Positions 1 through 14,876 of a DNA stretch of 64,000 bases are shown piece after piece (position 1 is the stretch's first letter; the number at the start of each line of letters is the position of its first letter). Position numbers and translations under genes: made by a program. The notes under the pieces are model-generated. The model was not told the DNA's origin. It did not search any database and saw only the letters and a program-made list of their open reading frames with translations. The DNA comes from Alphaproteobacteria bacterium. Its GTDB lineage: Bacteria; Pseudomonadota; Alphaproteobacteria; UBA8366; GCA-2717185. The stretch is taken from contig WLWY01000009.1 in assembly GCA_012103325.1 (NCBI GenBank), positions 124,001 through 188,000 of the forward strand, given 5' to 3'.

Positions 1-4585
<4,585 letters not shown>

Positions 4586-4607
4586 ACCCGCAATATCGAG
4601 TCTTAAT

Positions 4608-4652
4608 GGTTCGCCGTGCGCGCAATAATGTTTCAAAATCGCGCGGCGAACC
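4608..4652 (+). terminator. Inverted repeat after rpoC, possible terminator
   Basis: The arms GGTTCGCCGTGCG (4608-4620) and CGCGCGGCGAACC (4640-4652) pair over 13 bp with one G-U and a 19-nt loop, starting 22 nt after the rpoC stop. No T-run follows, so it is not a classical intrinsic terminator. It could be a pause site, a Rho-linked terminator structure or a 3-prime stabiliser. Confidence 0.4.
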
Positions 4653-4713
4653 CCGGCTTGGATAGGCGGCTGTAAAACAGCGGAATTCCGCGAAAATATT
4701 CGTTATGTTTTGC

Positions 4714-4742
4714 TTGACGACCCTAGGGGCCATCCCTAGTAT
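4714..4742 (+). promoter_or_regulatory. Sigma70-type promoter of the str operon
   Basis: TTGACG (4714-4719) is followed by a 17-nt spacer and TAGTAT (4737-4742), placing the transcription start near 4749 and giving a leader of about 262 nt before rpsL. Within the spacer and overlapping the -10 is a 6-bp inverted repeat, CTAGGG (4723-4728) and CCCTAG (4734-4739). This may be chance or an operator. Confidence 0.7.
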
Positions 4743-4748
4743 GCGCCA

Positions 4749-4907
4749 ACTTTTCAGGGGGCTGGCTGTAGGCCAAGACTTTGAAGACATTACCGTCACG
4801 GCCTAGACGGAGTGCCCGAATACCTGAAAGATCATAAGACTGGTACGCTGGTCTAGAAAGTGAACGCCCGCGAGGCGTCCGGCATGCTGTCGGAAGCCTC
4901 CGGGGCG
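4749..4907 (+). promoter_or_regulatory. Structured 5-prime leader of rpsL mRNA (candidate)
   Basis: Starting at the predicted transcription start, TTTCAGG (4752-4758) can pair with CCTGAAA (4823-4829). Nested inside, TAGGCC (4769-4774) can pair with GGCCTA (4800-4805). Downstream, 4865-4907 forms a long imperfect hairpin: CGCCC/GGGCG, a 2x2 internal loop, GAGGC/GCCTC, one mismatch, then TCCG/CGGA with a 9-nt loop. The pairings are directly visible; a role in r-protein feedback control is inference. Confidence 0.45.
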
Positions 4908-5010
4908 ATTTGTGTCCGAGTCATCGGCATATTTCGACGAGATGCATCGAGGTGGCGTCGCCTGGATGTGCTGCAATTGTTTGACGCGACTGAACTTATG
5001 AGGACGGCAA

Positions 5011-5382
5011 ATGCCGACAATAAACCAGTTGATCCGCAAGCCGCGGAAATCCCCGCCGACCCGGAACAAGGTTCCGGCGCTTGAGGGATGCCCGCAGAAA
5101 CGTGGTGTTTGCACACGTGTCTATACGACGACCCCGAAGAAGCCGAACTCCGCGCTGCGGAAAGTCGCGCGCGTTCGTCTGACGAATGGCTTCGAGGTGA
5201 CGAGCTATATTCCTGGCGAGGGGCATAATCTCCAGGAGCACTCAGTCGTTATGATCCGCGGCGGCCGTGTGAAGGATTTACCGGGCGTTCGCTATCACGT
5301 CATTCGTGGCACGTTGGACACGCAGGGCGTTGGTGATCGGCGACAACGGCGTTCCAAATACGGCGCGAAGCGTCCCAAGTAG
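5011..5382 (+). CDS. rpsL: 30S ribosomal protein S12
   Basis: Decoding-centre protein of the 30S subunit, 123 aa, the normal length. It contains the conserved [11 protein letters not shown] start, the [19 protein letters not shown] region whose first lysine is the classical streptomycin-resistance site, and the [10 protein letters not shown] segment. It is first in the str operon behind the promoter at 4714-4742 and lies 15 nt before rpsG. Confidence 0.99.
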   Translation: MPTINQLIRKPRKSPPTRNKVPALEGCPQKRGVCTRVYTTTPKKPNSALRKVARVRLTNGFEVTSYIPGEGHNLQEHSVVMIRGGRVKDLPGVRYHVIRGTLDTQGVGDRRQRRSKYGAKRPK

Positions 5383-5397
5383 AAAGAGGATTGGGTT

Positions 5398-5868
5398 ATG
5401 TCGCGACGGCACAGAGCGGAAAAACGCGAAGTCATTCCCGACGCCAAATTCGGCGACGTGGTAGTGAGCAAATTCATCAATTGTCTGATGTTGGACGGTA
5501 AGAAGTCCGTTGCAGAACGGATTGTTTATGGCGCATTCGACGAAGTGCAGCACAAAACGGGCAATGATCCAGTAAAGCTTTTTCATGAAGCGCTGGAGAA
5601 TATTCGCCCACATATCGAAGTGCGGTCACGGCGCGTCGGTGGGGCGACCTATCAGATCCCCGTCGAGGTGCGTTCGGATCGCGCGCAGGCGCTGGCGTTT
5701 CGCTGGTTGATCGGTGTGGCTCGGGGCCGTTCAGAATACACGATGACCGCCCGGCTGTCGGGTGAATTTATGGACGCGGCGAATAATCGCGGCGGTTCCG
5801 TCAAAAAACGCGAAGACACGCACCGTATGGCGGAAGCCAACCGCGCGTTCTCGCATTATCGCTGGTAA
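5398..5868 (+). CDS. rpsG: 30S ribosomal protein S7
   Basis: Primary 16S rRNA-binding protein that nucleates assembly of the 30S head, 156 aa. The start [11 protein letters not shown] and the C-terminal [20 protein letters not shown] are typical of the bacterial S7 family. Start ATG with an AGAAAGAGGA purine tract upstream. It sits between rpsL and fusA as in other bacteria; S7 is the known translational repressor of the str operon in Escherichia coli, and whether it acts so here is unknown. Confidence 0.99.
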   Translation: MSRRHRAEKREVIPDAKFGDVVVSKFINCLMLDGKKSVAERIVYGAFDEVQHKTGNDPVKLFHEALENIRPHIEVRSRRVGGATYQIPVEVRSDRAQALAFRWLIGVARGRSEYTMTARLSGEFMDAANNRGGSVKKREDTHRMAEANRAFSHYRW

Positions 5869-5899
5869 TCGAAACTAGGACGCCGTCGGGATATCTGTC

Positions 5900-7975
5900 A
5901 TGTCACGCACCACACCTATCAAAGACTATCGCAACATTGGCATCATGGCGCATATCGACGCCGGCAAGACGACGACCACGGAGCGGGTTCTTTATTACAC
6001 GGGTCGGTCGCATAAGATTGGCGAAGTCCATGACGGAAACGCGACCATGGATTGGATGGAGCAGGAGCAAGAGCGCGGCATTACGATTACGTCTGCCGCG
6101 ACGACCTGTTTTTGGAACGACCATCGAATTAACATTATCGACACCCCTGGCCACGTTGATTTCACGATTGAGGTCGAACGTAGCTTGAGGGTGCTGGATG
6201 GTGCGGTTGCCGTTTTCGATAGCGTCGCCGGTGTCGAGCCGCAGACCGAAACCGTGTGGCGGCAAGCTGATAAATATAACGTTCCGCGCATGTGTTTCAT
6301 CAATAAGATGGACCGGACTGGAGCAGATTTCTACCGCTGCGTCGAGATGATCAAGGATCGCCTCGGCGCTGTTGCGTTGGTGACCCAACTTCCGATTGGG
6401 GCCGAAGGCGACTTCGTTGGCGTTGTGGATTTGGTCGAAATGAAAGCGGTTCGCTGGGTCGAAGAGACCCTCGGCGCATCCTTCGAGATCGAAGATATCC
6501 CGGAAGATCTTGCCGACCAGGCTGCGGAATATCGCACAACATTGGTCGATCTCGCCGTAGAGCAGGACGAGGCGGCGCTTGAGGCTTACCTCGAGGGCGA
6601 GGAGCCGACCGCCGATACGTTGCGGGCTTGCATTCGTAAAGGCACGCTTGAAGGCGCGTTCGTTCCTATTCTTACGGGCTCCGCCTTCAAGAATAAGGGT
6701 GTGCAACCGCTATTGGATGCTGTCGTAAATTACATGCCCTCTCCGATCGATATCGGTGCCACCGATGGCCTGAAGGTCGATAGCGAAGAAACAATGCAGC
6801 GCGCGCCGAGCGATGATGAGCCGTTCTCGGCGCTGGCGTTTAAGATCATGACCGATCCGTTTGTTGGGTCTTTGACATTCGCCCGGGTCTATTCCGGCGT
6901 TATGGAGACGGGAAGTTCCATCCTTAACTCCGTTAAGGGGAAAAAGGAACGTGTTGGCCGTATGTTGCTGATGCACGCGAACCATCGTGAAGATGTAAAG
7001 ACCGCATGTGCGGGCGATATTGTCGCGTTGGCTGGCCTCAAGAATGTGACGACAGGTGACACGCTCTGTGATTCATCGAAGCCGATTGTCCTAGAACGTA
7101 TGGAATTCCCCGATCCGGTTATTGAGATCGCGGTTGAGCCGAAAACCAAAAGCGATCAGGAAAAGATGGGGACGGCGTTGGCGCGGCTTGCTCAGGAAGA
7201 CCCAAGCTTCCGTGTGTCCACCGACATCGAAAGCGGACAAACGATTATTAAGGGCATGGGTGAGCTACATCTCGACATTATTGTCGATCGGATGCGGCGC
7301 GAATTCCAAGTCGACGCGAATATTGGTGCACCTCAGGTGGCGTATCGTGAAACGTTCACCAAGGCCGTTGAAATCGACTATACCCATAAGAAGCAGACCG
7401 GTGGTGCCGGCCAGTTCGCGCGGGTGAAGATCGAGTTTAAGCCTGGTGATCCTGGTTGCGGTTTTGAGTTCGAGAACAAGGTCTTTGGTGGCTCTGTACC
7501 TCGGGAATTCATTCCTGGTGTTGAAAAGGGGCTGGATAGCGCGCGTGGATCAGGTGTGCTCGCCGGTTTCCCGGTCATCGACATCCATGCGACGCTTGTT
7601 GATGGTGCAAGTCACGACGTTGACTCTTCTGTCATGGCTTTTGAGCTGGCGGCTCGTGCGGCGTTTCGCGAAGCCATGCAAAAGGCCGGTCCGCGCTTGC
7701 TGGAGCCAGTGATGCGGGTCGAGGTTGTGACGCCGGAAGAGTATATGGGCGATATTATCGGTGACCTGAACAGTCGTCGCGGCAATGTCGGCAGCATGGA
7801 TCAACGGGGCAACGCGCGGGTTATTTCCGCGACGGTGCCGCTGGCGAACATGTTTGGCTACATCAATACGCTTCGGTCATCCAGTCAGGGCCGTGCGCAA
7901 TTCACGATGCACTTCGACCGCTATGAGCAGGTGCCTCAGGCGGTGGCGGAAGAGGTCAAGGCGAAACTCGCCTAA
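5900..7975 (+). CDS. fusA: Translation elongation factor G
   Basis: GTPase that drives ribosomal translocation and, with RRF, ribosome recycling; 691 aa, standard length. The P-loop [12 protein letters not shown] (about residues 17-28), the DTPGHVDF G3 motif and NKMD G4 motif are intact. Domains II-V follow, including the [14 protein letters not shown] segment of domain III and the C-terminal [15 protein letters not shown] of domain V. It is third gene of the str operon. Confidence 0.99.
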   Translation: MSRTTPIKDYRNIGIMAHIDAGKTTTTERVLYYTGRSHKIGEVHDGNATMDWMEQEQERGITITSAATTCFWNDHRINIIDTPGHVDFTIEVERSLRVLDGAVAVFDSVAGVEPQTETVWRQADKYNVPRMCFINKMDRTGADFYRCVEMIKDRLGAVALVTQLPIGAEGDFVGVVDLVEMKAVRWVEETLGASFEIEDIPEDLADQAAEYRTTLVDLAVEQDEAALEAYLEGEEPTADTLRACIRKGTLEGAFVPILTGSAFKNKGVQPLLDAVVNYMPSPIDIGATDGLKVDSEETMQRAPSDDEPFSALAFKIMTDPFVGSLTFARVYSGVMETGSSILNSVKGKKERVGRMLLMHANHREDVKTACAGDIVALAGLKNVTTGDTLCDSSKPIVLERMEFPDPVIEIAVEPKTKSDQEKMGTALARLAQEDPSFRVSTDIESGQTIIKGMGELHLDIIVDRMRREFQVDANIGAPQVAYRETFTKAVEIDYTHKKQTGGAGQFARVKIEFKPGDPGCGFEFENKVFGGSVPREFIPGVEKGLDSARGSGVLAGFPVIDIHATLVDGASHDVDSSVMAFELAARAAFREAMQKAGPRLLEPVMRVEVVTPEEYMGDIIGDLNSRRGNVGSMDQRGNARVISATVPLANMFGYINTLRSSSQGRAQFTMHFDRYEQVPQAVAEEVKAKLA

Positions 7976-8027
7976 CGTCTTCGGGACGCGGGCAGGAACG
8001 AGACGACAGTATTAAGGGAACGGTAAG

Positions 8028-9218
8028 ATGGCGAAAGCGAAATTTGAGCGTACGAAGCCGCACTGCAACGTTGGTACGATTGGCCACGTTGATCATGGCA
8101 AGACGACATTGACGGCCGCGATCACGAAGGTATTGGCGGAAGCGGGCGGTGCCGAGTTTCAGGACTACGCGTCGATCGACAAGGCGCCTGAAGAGAAGGC
8201 GCGGGGGATTACGATCAACACGGCGCATGTCGAGTATGAGACGTCGAACCGTCACTACGCGCACGTCGATTGTCCGGGTCACGCGGATTATGTGAAGAAC
8301 ATGATCACGGGTGCGGCGCAGATGGACGGTGCGATCCTGGTCGTGAGTGCCGCCGACGGTCCGATGCCGCAGACGCGCGAGCATATTCTTCTGGCGCGCC
8401 AGGTTGGTGTTCCGGCGATTGTGGTTTACCTGAACAAGGTGGATCAGGTTGATGACGAGGAGCTGCTTGAGCTTGTCGAGATGGAGGTTCGCGAGCTTCT
8501 GTCGAGCTATGACTTCCCGGGGGACGACATTCCGATTATTTCGGGTTCAGCGTTGGCGGCGCTTGAGAATGGCGACGCGGCGACCGGTGGGGATTCGGTC
8601 TTGGCGTTGATGAAGGCGGTTGACGAGTACATTCCGCAGCCTGAGCGTCCTGTAGACCGTCCGTTCCTGATGCCGATCGAGGATGTATTTTCGATTTCGG
8701 GGCGTGGCACGGTTGTGACGGGTCGGATCGAGACGGGTGTGGTTCACACGGGCGACGAGATCGAGATCGTTGGTATCAAGGACACGTCGAAGACGACGTG
8801 CACGGGTGTTGAGATGTTCCGTAAGATCCTTGACGAGGGTCAGGCGGGTGACAATATCGGTGCGCTGCTTCGGGGTGTTGCGCGGGAGGAAGTTGAGCGT
8901 GGTCAGGTTCTGGCGAAGCCTGGATCGATTACGCCGCATACGAAGTTCAAGTGCGAGTGCTATATCCTGACGAAGGACGAGGGCGGTCGTCACACGCCGT
9001 TTTTCTCGAACTACCGTCCGCAGTTTTACTTCCGCACGACGGACGTTACGGGTTCGGTCGTCTTGCCGGACGGAACGGAGATGGTGATGCCGGGCGACAA
9101 TGTTGCGATGGAAGTCGCGCTGATTGCGCCGATTGCGATGGACGAAGGCCTCCGTTTTGCGATCCGCGAAGGCGGCCGCACCGTCGGCGCCGGTGTCGTC
9201 GCAAGCATTATCGAATAA
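8028..9218 (+). CDS. tuf: Translation elongation factor Tu
   Basis: Delivers aminoacyl-tRNA to the ribosome as a GTP complex; 396 aa. G1 [11 protein letters not shown]3 DCPGHADYV and G4 NKVD are intact, and domain II/III sequence ([21 protein letters not shown]) is canonical. Alphaproteobacteria often carry a second identical tuf near rplK; only this copy is in the window. It uses many GGT and GTT codons, consistent with very high expression. A hairpin follows the stop at 9235-9255. Confidence 0.99.
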   Translation: MAKAKFERTKPHCNVGTIGHVDHGKTTLTAAITKVLAEAGGAEFQDYASIDKAPEEKARGITINTAHVEYETSNRHYAHVDCPGHADYVKNMITGAAQMDGAILVVSAADGPMPQTREHILLARQVGVPAIVVYLNKVDQVDDEELLELVEMEVRELLSSYDFPGDDIPIISGSALAALENGDAATGGDSVLALMKAVDEYIPQPERPVDRPFLMPIEDVFSISGRGTVVTGRIETGVVHTGDEIEIVGIKDTSKTTCTGVEMFRKILDEGQAGDNIGALLRGVAREEVERGQVLAKPGSITPHTKFKCECYILTKDEGGRHTPFFSNYRPQFYFRTTDVTGSVVLPDGTEMVMPGDNVAMEVALIAPIAMDEGLRFAIREGGRTVGAGVVASIIE

Positions 9219-9234
9219 CGTAAACAAAAAAGCT

Positions 9235-9258
9235 CCGGCGCCCTTGAGGCGCCGGTTT
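9235..9258 (+). terminator. Hairpin between tuf and rpsJ, weak terminator or attenuator
   Basis: CCGGCGCC (9235-9242) and GGCGCCGG (9248-9255) form a perfect 8-bp GC stem with a 5-nt loop, followed only by TTT. An A-run precedes it on the plus strand. The short T-run suggests partial termination or an RNA-processing point between the str genes and the S10 genes rather than a full stop. Confidence 0.6.
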
Positions 9259-9278
9259 CAATTGGGCACGAGGGCGGC

Positions 9279-9587
9279 ATGGATAGCCAGAATATAAGAA
9301 TTCGTCTGAAAGCGTTTGATCATCGCGTACTCGACCAATCGACGGGCGAGATCGTGCAGACGGCGAAGCGTACGGGCGCTCAGGTGCGCGGACCAATTCC
9401 ACTGCCGACCCGTATTGAAAAGTACACGGTGCTCCGGTCTCCGCACATCGACAAGAAGAGCCGAGAGCAGTTTGAAATCCGCACACATAAGCGGCTGCTC
9501 GATATCATCGATCCGACGCCGCAAACGGTGGACGCGCTGATGAAGCTCGACCTTGCCGCCGGTGTGGATGTCGAGATCAAACTATAG
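9279..9587 (+). CDS. rpsJ: 30S ribosomal protein S10
   Basis: 30S head protein, also NusE in transcription antitermination; 102 aa, normal length. It contains [14 protein letters not shown], the GPIPLPTR loop and the [13 protein letters not shown] region. First gene of the S10 run, 60 nt after tuf with the tuf hairpin in between. No separate strong promoter is visible in that 60-nt gap. Confidence 0.99.
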   Translation: MDSQNIRIRLKAFDHRVLDQSTGEIVQTAKRTGAQVRGPIPLPTRIEKYTVLRSPHIDKKSREQFEIRTHKRLLDIIDPTPQTVDALMKLDLAAGVDVEIKL

Positions 9588-9598
9588 GGGTTGGGGAA

Positions 9599-10387
9599 AT
9601 GCGTTCTGGCCTCATTGCAAAAAAAGTTGGGATGACCCGCATGTTTACCGATGCGGGGGATCATGTCCCTGTGACCGTATTGCAGGTCGACAACTGCCAG
9701 GTCGTCGCTGTCCGGAACGAGGAAGCGAACGGTTATAATGCACTTCAGCTTGGCGTCGGTACGGCAAAGGTGAAGCGCGTCTCGAAAGCGATGCGCGGCC
9801 ATTTCGCGAAGGCGAACGTGGAGCCGAAGCGGAAATTGGTTGAGTTTAGAGTCAGTGCGGACGCGCTGGTCGACATTGGCGCGGAACTTGTGCCGTCTCA
9901 TTTTGCCGATGGGCAGTTTGTCGACGTTACCGGCACCAGCATCGGCAAAGGCTTCGCCGGTGCGATGAAGCGGCATAACTTCGCTGGTCTTCGTGCCAGC
10001 CACGGTGTTTCGATTTCTCACCGCTCGCATGGCTCGACTGGTCAGTGTCAGGATCCGGGTAAGGTTTTCAAAGGCAAGAAGATGGCTGGGCATCTCGGCG
10101 ATAAGCGGGTGACAGTCCAAAGCCAAAAAATTCATTCAACGGATGACGAACGCGGTTTGATTTTGGTTCAGGGTGCGGTTCCGGGTGCCAAGAATGGCTG
10201 GGTAACGATAAAGGACTCGGTCAAGCGGAAACTGCCTGACAATCTGCCGTTCCCAGCAGGACTGCGCGCGACGGAAGATGCGCCGGCTGAGGAAGCGCCT
10301 GCAGACGATGCGGTGACGGAAGAGACGGCGGTAGTGGAAGATGCAGCGCCCGAAGCGGAAGCTTCGAATGGCGACGAGAAGGATTGA
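9599..10387 (+). CDS. rplC: 50S ribosomal protein L3 with acidic C-terminal tail
   Basis: Early-assembly 23S rRNA-binding protein near the peptidyl-transferase centre. The core ([44 protein letters not shown]) is canonical. At 262 aa it is about 40-50 residues longer than the usual L3. The extra part, from about residue 222, is rich in Ala, Glu and Asp and looks disordered. Similar tails occur in some alphaproteobacterial r-proteins; no function is known to me. It lies 9 nt before rplD. Confidence 0.98.
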   Translation: MRSGLIAKKVGMTRMFTDAGDHVPVTVLQVDNCQVVAVRNEEANGYNALQLGVGTAKVKRVSKAMRGHFAKANVEPKRKLVEFRVSADALVDIGAELVPSHFADGQFVDVTGTSIGKGFAGAMKRHNFAGLRASHGVSISHRSHGSTGQCQDPGKVFKGKKMAGHLGDKRVTVQSQKIHSTDDERGLILVQGAVPGAKNGWVTIKDSVKRKLPDNLPFPAGLRATEDAPAEEAPADDAVTEETAVVEDAAPEAEASNGDEKD

Positions 10388-10392
10388 CGGCG

Positions 10393-11013
10393 ATGAAGAG
10401 TAAAGTCATCACTCTCGAAAACAAGGCGGCCGGCGAGATCGATCTCGCGGACGAGGTATTCGGCGCGCCGATGCGCAAGGATATCCTGGCGCGCATGGTG
10501 AATTATCAACTCGCCAAGCGCCGATCCGGCAGCGCGAATACCAAGGAGCGCTCGGACATCCGTGGCACGACGGCGAAGCCGTTTCGCCAGAAGGGTACGG
10601 GCCGTGCCCGGCAGGGATCGCGCAAGGCACCGCAGCTTCGGGGCGGCGGCGTCGTCTTTGGTCCGCAACCGCGGGATTTCGGGCACAAGCTTACCAAAAA
10701 GGTGCGCCGCATGGCGCTGCGGACGGCACTGTCCGCGAAGCAGGCGGATGGCAAGCTGGTGATCCTCAAGGATGCCGCGATGAAGAGCCCGAAGACCAAG
10801 GAGCTCATCGAAAAACTGGCCAAGCTCGGCTGGGCCAATGCGCTGATCGTTGCGGGCGCCGAGGTGGATGTGAATTTGGCGCGAGCTGCGGCGAATATTC
10901 CGAACCTTGATGTGCTGCCGACGCAGGGTGCGAATGTCTATGACATTCTCCGCCGCGATCATCTAGTGCTCACTACCGATGCAGTTGCGGCGTTGGAGGC
11001 GCGCTTGAAATGA
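10393..11013 (+). CDS. rplD: 50S ribosomal protein L4
   Basis: 23S rRNA-binding protein lining the exit tunnel; in Escherichia coli it also represses the S10 operon. I use the ATG at 10393 (206 aa), preceded by AGAAGGA at 10377-10383 with 9-nt spacing, rather than an upstream TTG at 10384. It has the [20 protein letters not shown] extended loop and [11 protein letters not shown] motif. The stop overlaps the start of rplW. Confidence 0.97.
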   Translation: MKSKVITLENKAAGEIDLADEVFGAPMRKDILARMVNYQLAKRRSGSANTKERSDIRGTTAKPFRQKGTGRARQGSRKAPQLRGGGVVFGPQPRDFGHKLTKKVRRMALRTALSAKQADGKLVILKDAAMKSPKTKELIEKLAKLGWANALIVAGAEVDVNLARAAANIPNLDVLPTQGANVYDILRRDHLVLTTDAVAALEARLK

Positions 11014-11333
11014 GCTGGAAGTACCTTAACAAGGCTAAAACGAGCCGCGGACGCATGTACGAAATTCTGCGCAGCCCGGTTATTACGGAAAAAGCGACAC
11101 TGGCTTCGGAGCACAACCAGGTAACCTTCCAGGTGCCGTTGGATGCGTCCAAGCCGGAGATCAAGAGCGCTGTCGAGGGGCTGTTCGAGGTCCAGGTCCT
11201 TTCGGTGAACACGCTTGTGCACAAGGGTAAAACGAAACGGTTCCGGGGACGCCCCGGCCGTCAGAAAGATACCAAGAAAGCGGTCGTCAGGTTGGCAGAA
11301 GGCCAATCCATAGACGTCACGACAGGGTTGTAA
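11010..11333 (+). CDS. rplW: 50S ribosomal protein L23
   Basis: Exit-site protein that docks trigger factor and SRP; 107 aa. The ATG at 11010 overlaps the rplD stop (ATGA) and has GGAG about 9 nt upstream, so translation is probably coupled. A second ATG at 11055 would start at [14 protein letters not shown], the usual start in many species, but lacks a Shine-Dalgarno. The 15-residue basic N-terminal extension is therefore kept. Confidence 0.96.
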   Translation: MSWKYLNKAKTSRGRMYEILRSPVITEKATLASEHNQVTFQVPLDASKPEIKSAVEGLFEVQVLSVNTLVHKGKTKRFRGRPGRQKDTKKAVVRLAEGQSIDVTTGL

Positions 11334-11337
11334 GACG

Positions 11338-12174
11338 ATGGCATTGAAGAACTTCAAACCCGTAACGTCGACGCGGCGGCATCTCGTGCTGGTCGACCAT
11401 TCGGAGCTATACAAAGGGAAGCCGGTCAAGAAGTTGACGGTTGGCCTGACCTCCGCGGGAGGACGCAATAACTTCGGACGGATTACCGCGCGGCGCCGCG
11501 GTGGCGGTCATAAGCGGAAATATCGTTTGATCGATTTCAAGCGGCAGAAATTCGATATGCCCGCGACGGTCGAGCGTATCGAATACGATCCGAACCGGAC
11601 TGCTTTCATCGCGCTGATTTCTTACGCCGACGGCGAGCAGAATTATATCTTGGCACCGCAGCGGCTGGGTGTTGGCGACCAAGTCGTCGCTGGGAAGCGG
11701 GCCGATATCAAGCCCGGCAACGCAATGCCGTTGAACAGTATTCCGGTTGGTACGATCGTCCACAATGTGGAGATGAAGCCAGGTAAGGGCGGTCAAATTG
11801 CTCGGTCTGCGGGCACCTATGTCCAGATTATCGGCCGCGACGCAGGCTACGCTCAGTTGAAGTTAACATCCGGCGAACTGCGCATGGTGCGCGGCGAATG
11901 CATGGCCACGGTCGGTGCGGTTTCCAATCCGGATCAGGCGAATATTAAAATCGGCAAGGCAGGCCGCAAACGCTGGCTGGGCAAGCGTCCGTCGGTGCGC
12001 GGCGTTGCGATGAACCCGGTCGATCACCCGCATGGCGGTGGCGAAGGGCGGACCTCTGGCGGCCGTCATCCAGTGACGCCATGGGGCAAGCCGACCAAGG
12101 GCAAGCGGACGCGCAAGACACGTAACACGTCGAGCCGTTTAATCATCCGCAGCCGCCACGCCAAGAAGAAGTAG
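11338..12174 (+). CDS. rplB: 50S ribosomal protein L2
   Basis: Large, highly conserved 23S rRNA protein needed for subunit association and peptidyl transfer; 278 aa, standard. It carries the [19 protein letters not shown] region and the near-invariant [16 protein letters not shown] loop whose His is close to the peptidyl-transferase centre. Four nt after rplW. Confidence 0.99.
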   Translation: MALKNFKPVTSTRRHLVLVDHSELYKGKPVKKLTVGLTSAGGRNNFGRITARRRGGGHKRKYRLIDFKRQKFDMPATVERIEYDPNRTAFIALISYADGEQNYILAPQRLGVGDQVVAGKRADIKPGNAMPLNSIPVGTIVHNVEMKPGKGGQIARSAGTYVQIIGRDAGYAQLKLTSGELRMVRGECMATVGAVSNPDQANIKIGKAGRKRWLGKRPSVRGVAMNPVDHPHGGGEGRTSGGRHPVTPWGKPTKGKRTRKTRNTSSRLIIRSRHAKKK

Positions 12175-12185
12175 AGGAGAGGCCG

Positions 12186-12464
12186 GTGTCTCGTTCTGTT
12201 TGGAAAGGTCCGTTCGTCGACGGTTATCTGCTTAAGAAGGCGGAGGCCGCGCGTGCGTCGGGTCGCAACGATATCGTCAAAACCTGGTCGCGTCGCTCGA
12301 CGATCTTGCCGCAGTTCGTCGGCCTGACGTTCGGTGTCTATAACGGCCAGAAATTCATTCCCGTCTTGGTGACCGAAAACATGATCGGCCACAAGTTCGG
12401 TGAATTTTCGCCGACGCGGACATTCTACGGGCACGCTGCCGACAAGCGTGCGCGGAGGGGTTAG
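12186..12464 (+). CDS. rpsS: 30S ribosomal protein S19
   Basis: 30S head protein that pairs with S13; 92 aa. It starts at GTG 12186 after AGGAGAGG, giving [16 protein letters not shown], the normal S19 start, so a non-ATG start is used. The [17 protein letters not shown]-terminus is typical. Confidence 0.98.
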   Translation: MSRSVWKGPFVDGYLLKKAEAARASGRNDIVKTWSRRSTILPQFVGLTFGVYNGQKFIPVLVTENMIGHKFGEFSPTRTFYGHAADKRARRG

Positions 12465-12467
12465 GCA

Positions 12468-12848
12468 ATGGGTAAACGGAAGATGGAACGACGCCTCGAC
12501 GAGACGGAAGCGAAGGCGTTTTCCAAGACCATGCGCATCAGCCCACAGAAACTGAATCTGGTAGCACAATCGATCCGCGGAAAGTCGGCCGATGCCGCGC
12601 TCGCGTCGCTGGCCTTTTCCCGGCGGCGTATTGCAGGAGAAGTCCGAAAGGTGCTGGAATCGGCGATCGCGAACGCGGAAAACAACCATCAGTTGGACGT
12701 CGATCGTCTTTATGTGAAGGAAGCCACGGTCGGCAAGACGATGGTGCTGAAGCGCTTCAGGGCGCGCGCGCGTGGTCGTGTTGGCGGTATTCAAAAGCCT
12801 TTTAGCAATCTGACCGTCATCGTCCGCGAACGCGAGGAGACCGAATAA
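12468..12848 (+). CDS. rplV: 50S ribosomal protein L22
   Basis: 23S rRNA protein with a beta-hairpin in the exit tunnel; 126 aa. It contains [24 protein letters not shown] in its core and the [16 protein letters not shown] hairpin region where macrolide-resistance changes map in other species. The first 20 residues are a slightly longer basic leader than usual. Its stop overlaps the rpsC start (TAATG). Confidence 0.98.
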   Translation: MGKRKMERRLDETEAKAFSKTMRISPQKLNLVAQSIRGKSADAALASLAFSRRRIAGEVRKVLESAIANAENNHQLDVDRLYVKEATVGKTMVLKRFRARARGRVGGIQKPFSNLTVIVREREETE

Positions 12849-13525
12849 TGGGTCAAAAAGTCAACCCGATCGGCTTGCGCCTCGGGATCAACAGGACATG
12901 GGATTCGCGGTGGTATGCGGGCCGGAACTATTCCGACCTGCTGCACGAAGATCTGGCGATCCGAGAGTATCTGTTCGACAATCTGGGCCAGGCTGGCATC
13001 ACCAAGGTGGTGATTGAGCGTCCGGCCAAGCGCGCGCGCATCACGATCCAGACGGCACGGCCCGGAGTCGTGATCGGCCGGAAGGGTGCGGATATCGAGA
13101 AACTGCGGCAAACGCTGTCCGGCATGACCGGGAACGAGGTTCATCTCAATATTGTCGAGATCCGCAAGCCGGAAATCGACGCTAAACTGGTTGCGGAAAA
13201 TATCGCGCAGCAGCTGACACGGCGTGTGGCGTTCCGACGGGCGATGAAGCGCGCAGTGCAATCGGCCATGCGGCTTGGCGCCGGCGGTATCCGTATTAAT
13301 TGCGGCGGTCGCCTCGGTGGCGCGGAAATTGCCCGGATGGAATGGTACCGGGAGGGCCGCGTGCCGCTGCATACGTTGCGCGCTGACATCGATTACGGCA
13401 CTGCGCGGGCGAACACGACATATGGAATCTGCGGCGTGAAGGTCTGGGTCTTCAAGGGCGAAATTTTGGCCCACGATCCGATGGCGCAAGACAAGAAGCT
13501 TCAGGAGCAACAGGTAAGCCGCTAG
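12848..13525 (+). CDS. rpsC: 30S ribosomal protein S3
   Basis: 30S protein at the mRNA entry channel with helicase activity; 225 aa. The N-terminal [13 protein letters not shown], the KH-domain [10 protein letters not shown] and the C-terminal [20 protein letters not shown] are canonical. It starts at the ATG that overlaps the rplV stop, which suggests coupled translation. Confidence 0.99.
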   Translation: MGQKVNPIGLRLGINRTWDSRWYAGRNYSDLLHEDLAIREYLFDNLGQAGITKVVIERPAKRARITIQTARPGVVIGRKGADIEKLRQTLSGMTGNEVHLNIVEIRKPEIDAKLVAENIAQQLTRRVAFRRAMKRAVQSAMRLGAGGIRINCGGRLGGAEIARMEWYREGRVPLHTLRADIDYGTARANTTYGICGVKVWVFKGEILAHDPMAQDKKLQEQQVSR

Positions 13526-13551
13526 AGCGGCGTATCGGGAAGGTAAGCGAG

Positions 13552-13962
13552 ATGTTGCAACCCAAACGTATGAAGCACCGCAAGCAGTTCAAAGGCCGGG
13601 TACATGGTCTGGCCAAAGGCGGTACGACGTTGAATTTTGGCACGTACGGCATGAAGGCGGTAACGCCCGGGCGGATTACGGCGCGTCAGATCGAAGCGGC
13701 GAGACGTGCGATTACCCGCCACATGAAGCGCGCGGGGAAGGTTTGGATCCGCATCTTCCCGGATGTGCCGGTTACCGGCAAGCCAGCGGAAGTACGCATG
13801 GGCAAGGGCAAGGGGTCGCCGGAGTACTGGATGTGCCGGATCAAGCCGGGTCGGATCATGTTCGAACTCGACGGTGTCGACCAGGATGTTGCCCGGCAGG
13901 CGTTCGAACTGGCGGCGGCGAAACTCCCCGTCCAGACACGTTTTATCCAGCGTCTCGGTTGA
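13552..13962 (+). CDS. rplP: 50S ribosomal protein L16
   Basis: 23S rRNA protein near the A-site tRNA; 136 aa. It has [16 protein letters not shown] and the [12 protein letters not shown] loop; the arginine before MGKGKG matches the residue that is hydroxylated in other bacteria. It lies 26 nt after rpsC with an AAGG sequence before the ATG. Confidence 0.99.
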   Translation: MLQPKRMKHRKQFKGRVHGLAKGGTTLNFGTYGMKAVTPGRITARQIEAARRAITRHMKRAGKVWIRIFPDVPVTGKPAEVRMGKGKGSPEYWMCRIKPGRIMFELDGVDQDVARQAFELAAAKLPVQTRFIQRLG

Positions 13963-13986
13963 CGCAGGGTTGAGAAGGAAAAGCGG

Positions 13987-14181
13987 ATGAAGGTCGAAGA
14001 TCTGCGCCAGAAATCAGAGGACGAGCTGAACCAGCAAGTCCTGGACCTGAGGAAAGAGGCGTTTAATTTGCGCTTTCAGCGCGCGAGTGGGCAGCTCGAG
14101 AACACAGCCAGGGTGCGGCAGGTGCGTCGCGATATCGCACGTATCAAGACAGTTTTGCATCAACGCCGCGCGACGGCCTGA
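13987..14181 (+). CDS. rpmC: 50S ribosomal protein L29
   Basis: Small two-helix protein near the tunnel exit; 64 aa. [14 protein letters not shown] followed by [23 protein letters not shown] is the normal pattern. Located between rplP and rpsQ as in other bacteria. Confidence 0.97.
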   Translation: MKVEDLRQKSEDELNQQVLDLRKEAFNLRFQRASGQLENTARVRQVRRDIARIKTVLHQRRATA

Positions 14182-14194
14182 AGGAGAGGGATAG

Positions 14195-14461
14195 ATGCCC
14201 AGGCGAGTAATGCAGGGAAAAGTGGTTTCCGATGCGCCGGACAAGACGATTGTCGTCCTTGTTGAGCGCCGGATCATGCACCCGGTCTACAAGAAAATCA
14301 TTCGCAAGTCGAAGAAGTACCACGCGCACGACGAGGGAAATGCTTGCAAAAATGGCGATATCGTCCGGATCCGAGAATGCCGGCCGATATCCAAGAAGAA
14401 ATGCTGGGAGGTCGTCACCGAAGCAAGCGCGGGCGACGCCGAAGCGGCGCAGTCGGCGTAA
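14195..14461 (+). CDS. rpsQ: 30S ribosomal protein S17
   Basis: Primary 16S rRNA-binding OB-fold protein; 88 aa. [23 protein letters not shown] and the KYHAHDE segment match the family. The last 12 residues are an Ala/Glu-rich tail. GAGAGGG precedes the ATG. Confidence 0.98.
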   Translation: MPRRVMQGKVVSDAPDKTIVVLVERRIMHPVYKKIIRKSKKYHAHDEGNACKNGDIVRIRECRPISKKKCWEVVTEASAGDAEAAQSA

Positions 14462-14473
14462 GGGAGTCGAGCA

Positions 14474-14842
14474 ATGATTCAAATGCAGACCAACCTTGAT
14501 GTCGCGGATAATTCCGGCGCGCGCCGCGTGCAGTGCATCAAGGTCTTGGGCGGCTCGAAGCGGAAGACCGCCGGCGTTGGCGATGTCATCGTCATCAGCG
14601 TCAAGGAGGCGATTCCGCGGGGCCGAGTCAAGAAAGGCGATATCCACCGGGCGGTCATTGTTCGTACTGCTAAAGAGATCCGCCGGCAGGATGGGTCTGC
14701 GATTCGGTTCGACCGTAATGCGGCGGTCTTGATCAACCCTCAGGGGGAGCCGATCGGGACGCGTATTTTTGGCCCGGTGACACGTGAGCTGCGCGGTAAG
14801 CAGTTTATGAAGATTATTTCGCTCGCGCCGGAAGTTATCTAG
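14474..14842 (+). CDS. rplN: 50S ribosomal protein L14
   Basis: Highly conserved beta-barrel protein at the subunit interface; 122 aa, exact family length. [21 protein letters not shown] and the [20 protein letters not shown] end are canonical. Confidence 0.99.
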   Translation: MIQMQTNLDVADNSGARRVQCIKVLGGSKRKTAGVGDVIVISVKEAIPRGRVKKGDIHRAVIVRTAKEIRRQDGSAIRFDRNAAVLINPQGEPIGTRIFGPVTRELRGKQFMKIISLAPEVI

Positions 14843-14876
14843 GCGGCGGGCGGCGAATTTCGGAGTGAATGTGGGT

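Larger units (their letters stand above)
4586..5010 (+). other. 425-bp gene-free region before the str operon
   Basis: No credible protein gene is visible here. In order it holds an inverted repeat after rpoC (4608-4652), a sigma70-type promoter (4714-4742) and a leader of about 262 nt that can fold into a nested helix (4752-4829) and a hairpin (4865-4907). Short ORFs that cross it overlap the true rpsL start and have no recognisable content. Confidence 0.8.

Noticed and set aside
4860-5084. 74-codon ORF in the rpsL leader that overlaps rpsL
   Set aside because: GTG start without a ribosome binding site, overlap with rpsL in another frame, and no recognisable sequence; the region is better read as a structured leader.
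13522-13535. CTAGAGCGG after rpsC as another copy of the palindromic repeat
   Set aside because: Only nine bases match, at the stop codon; the inner repeat sequence and the second arm are missing.
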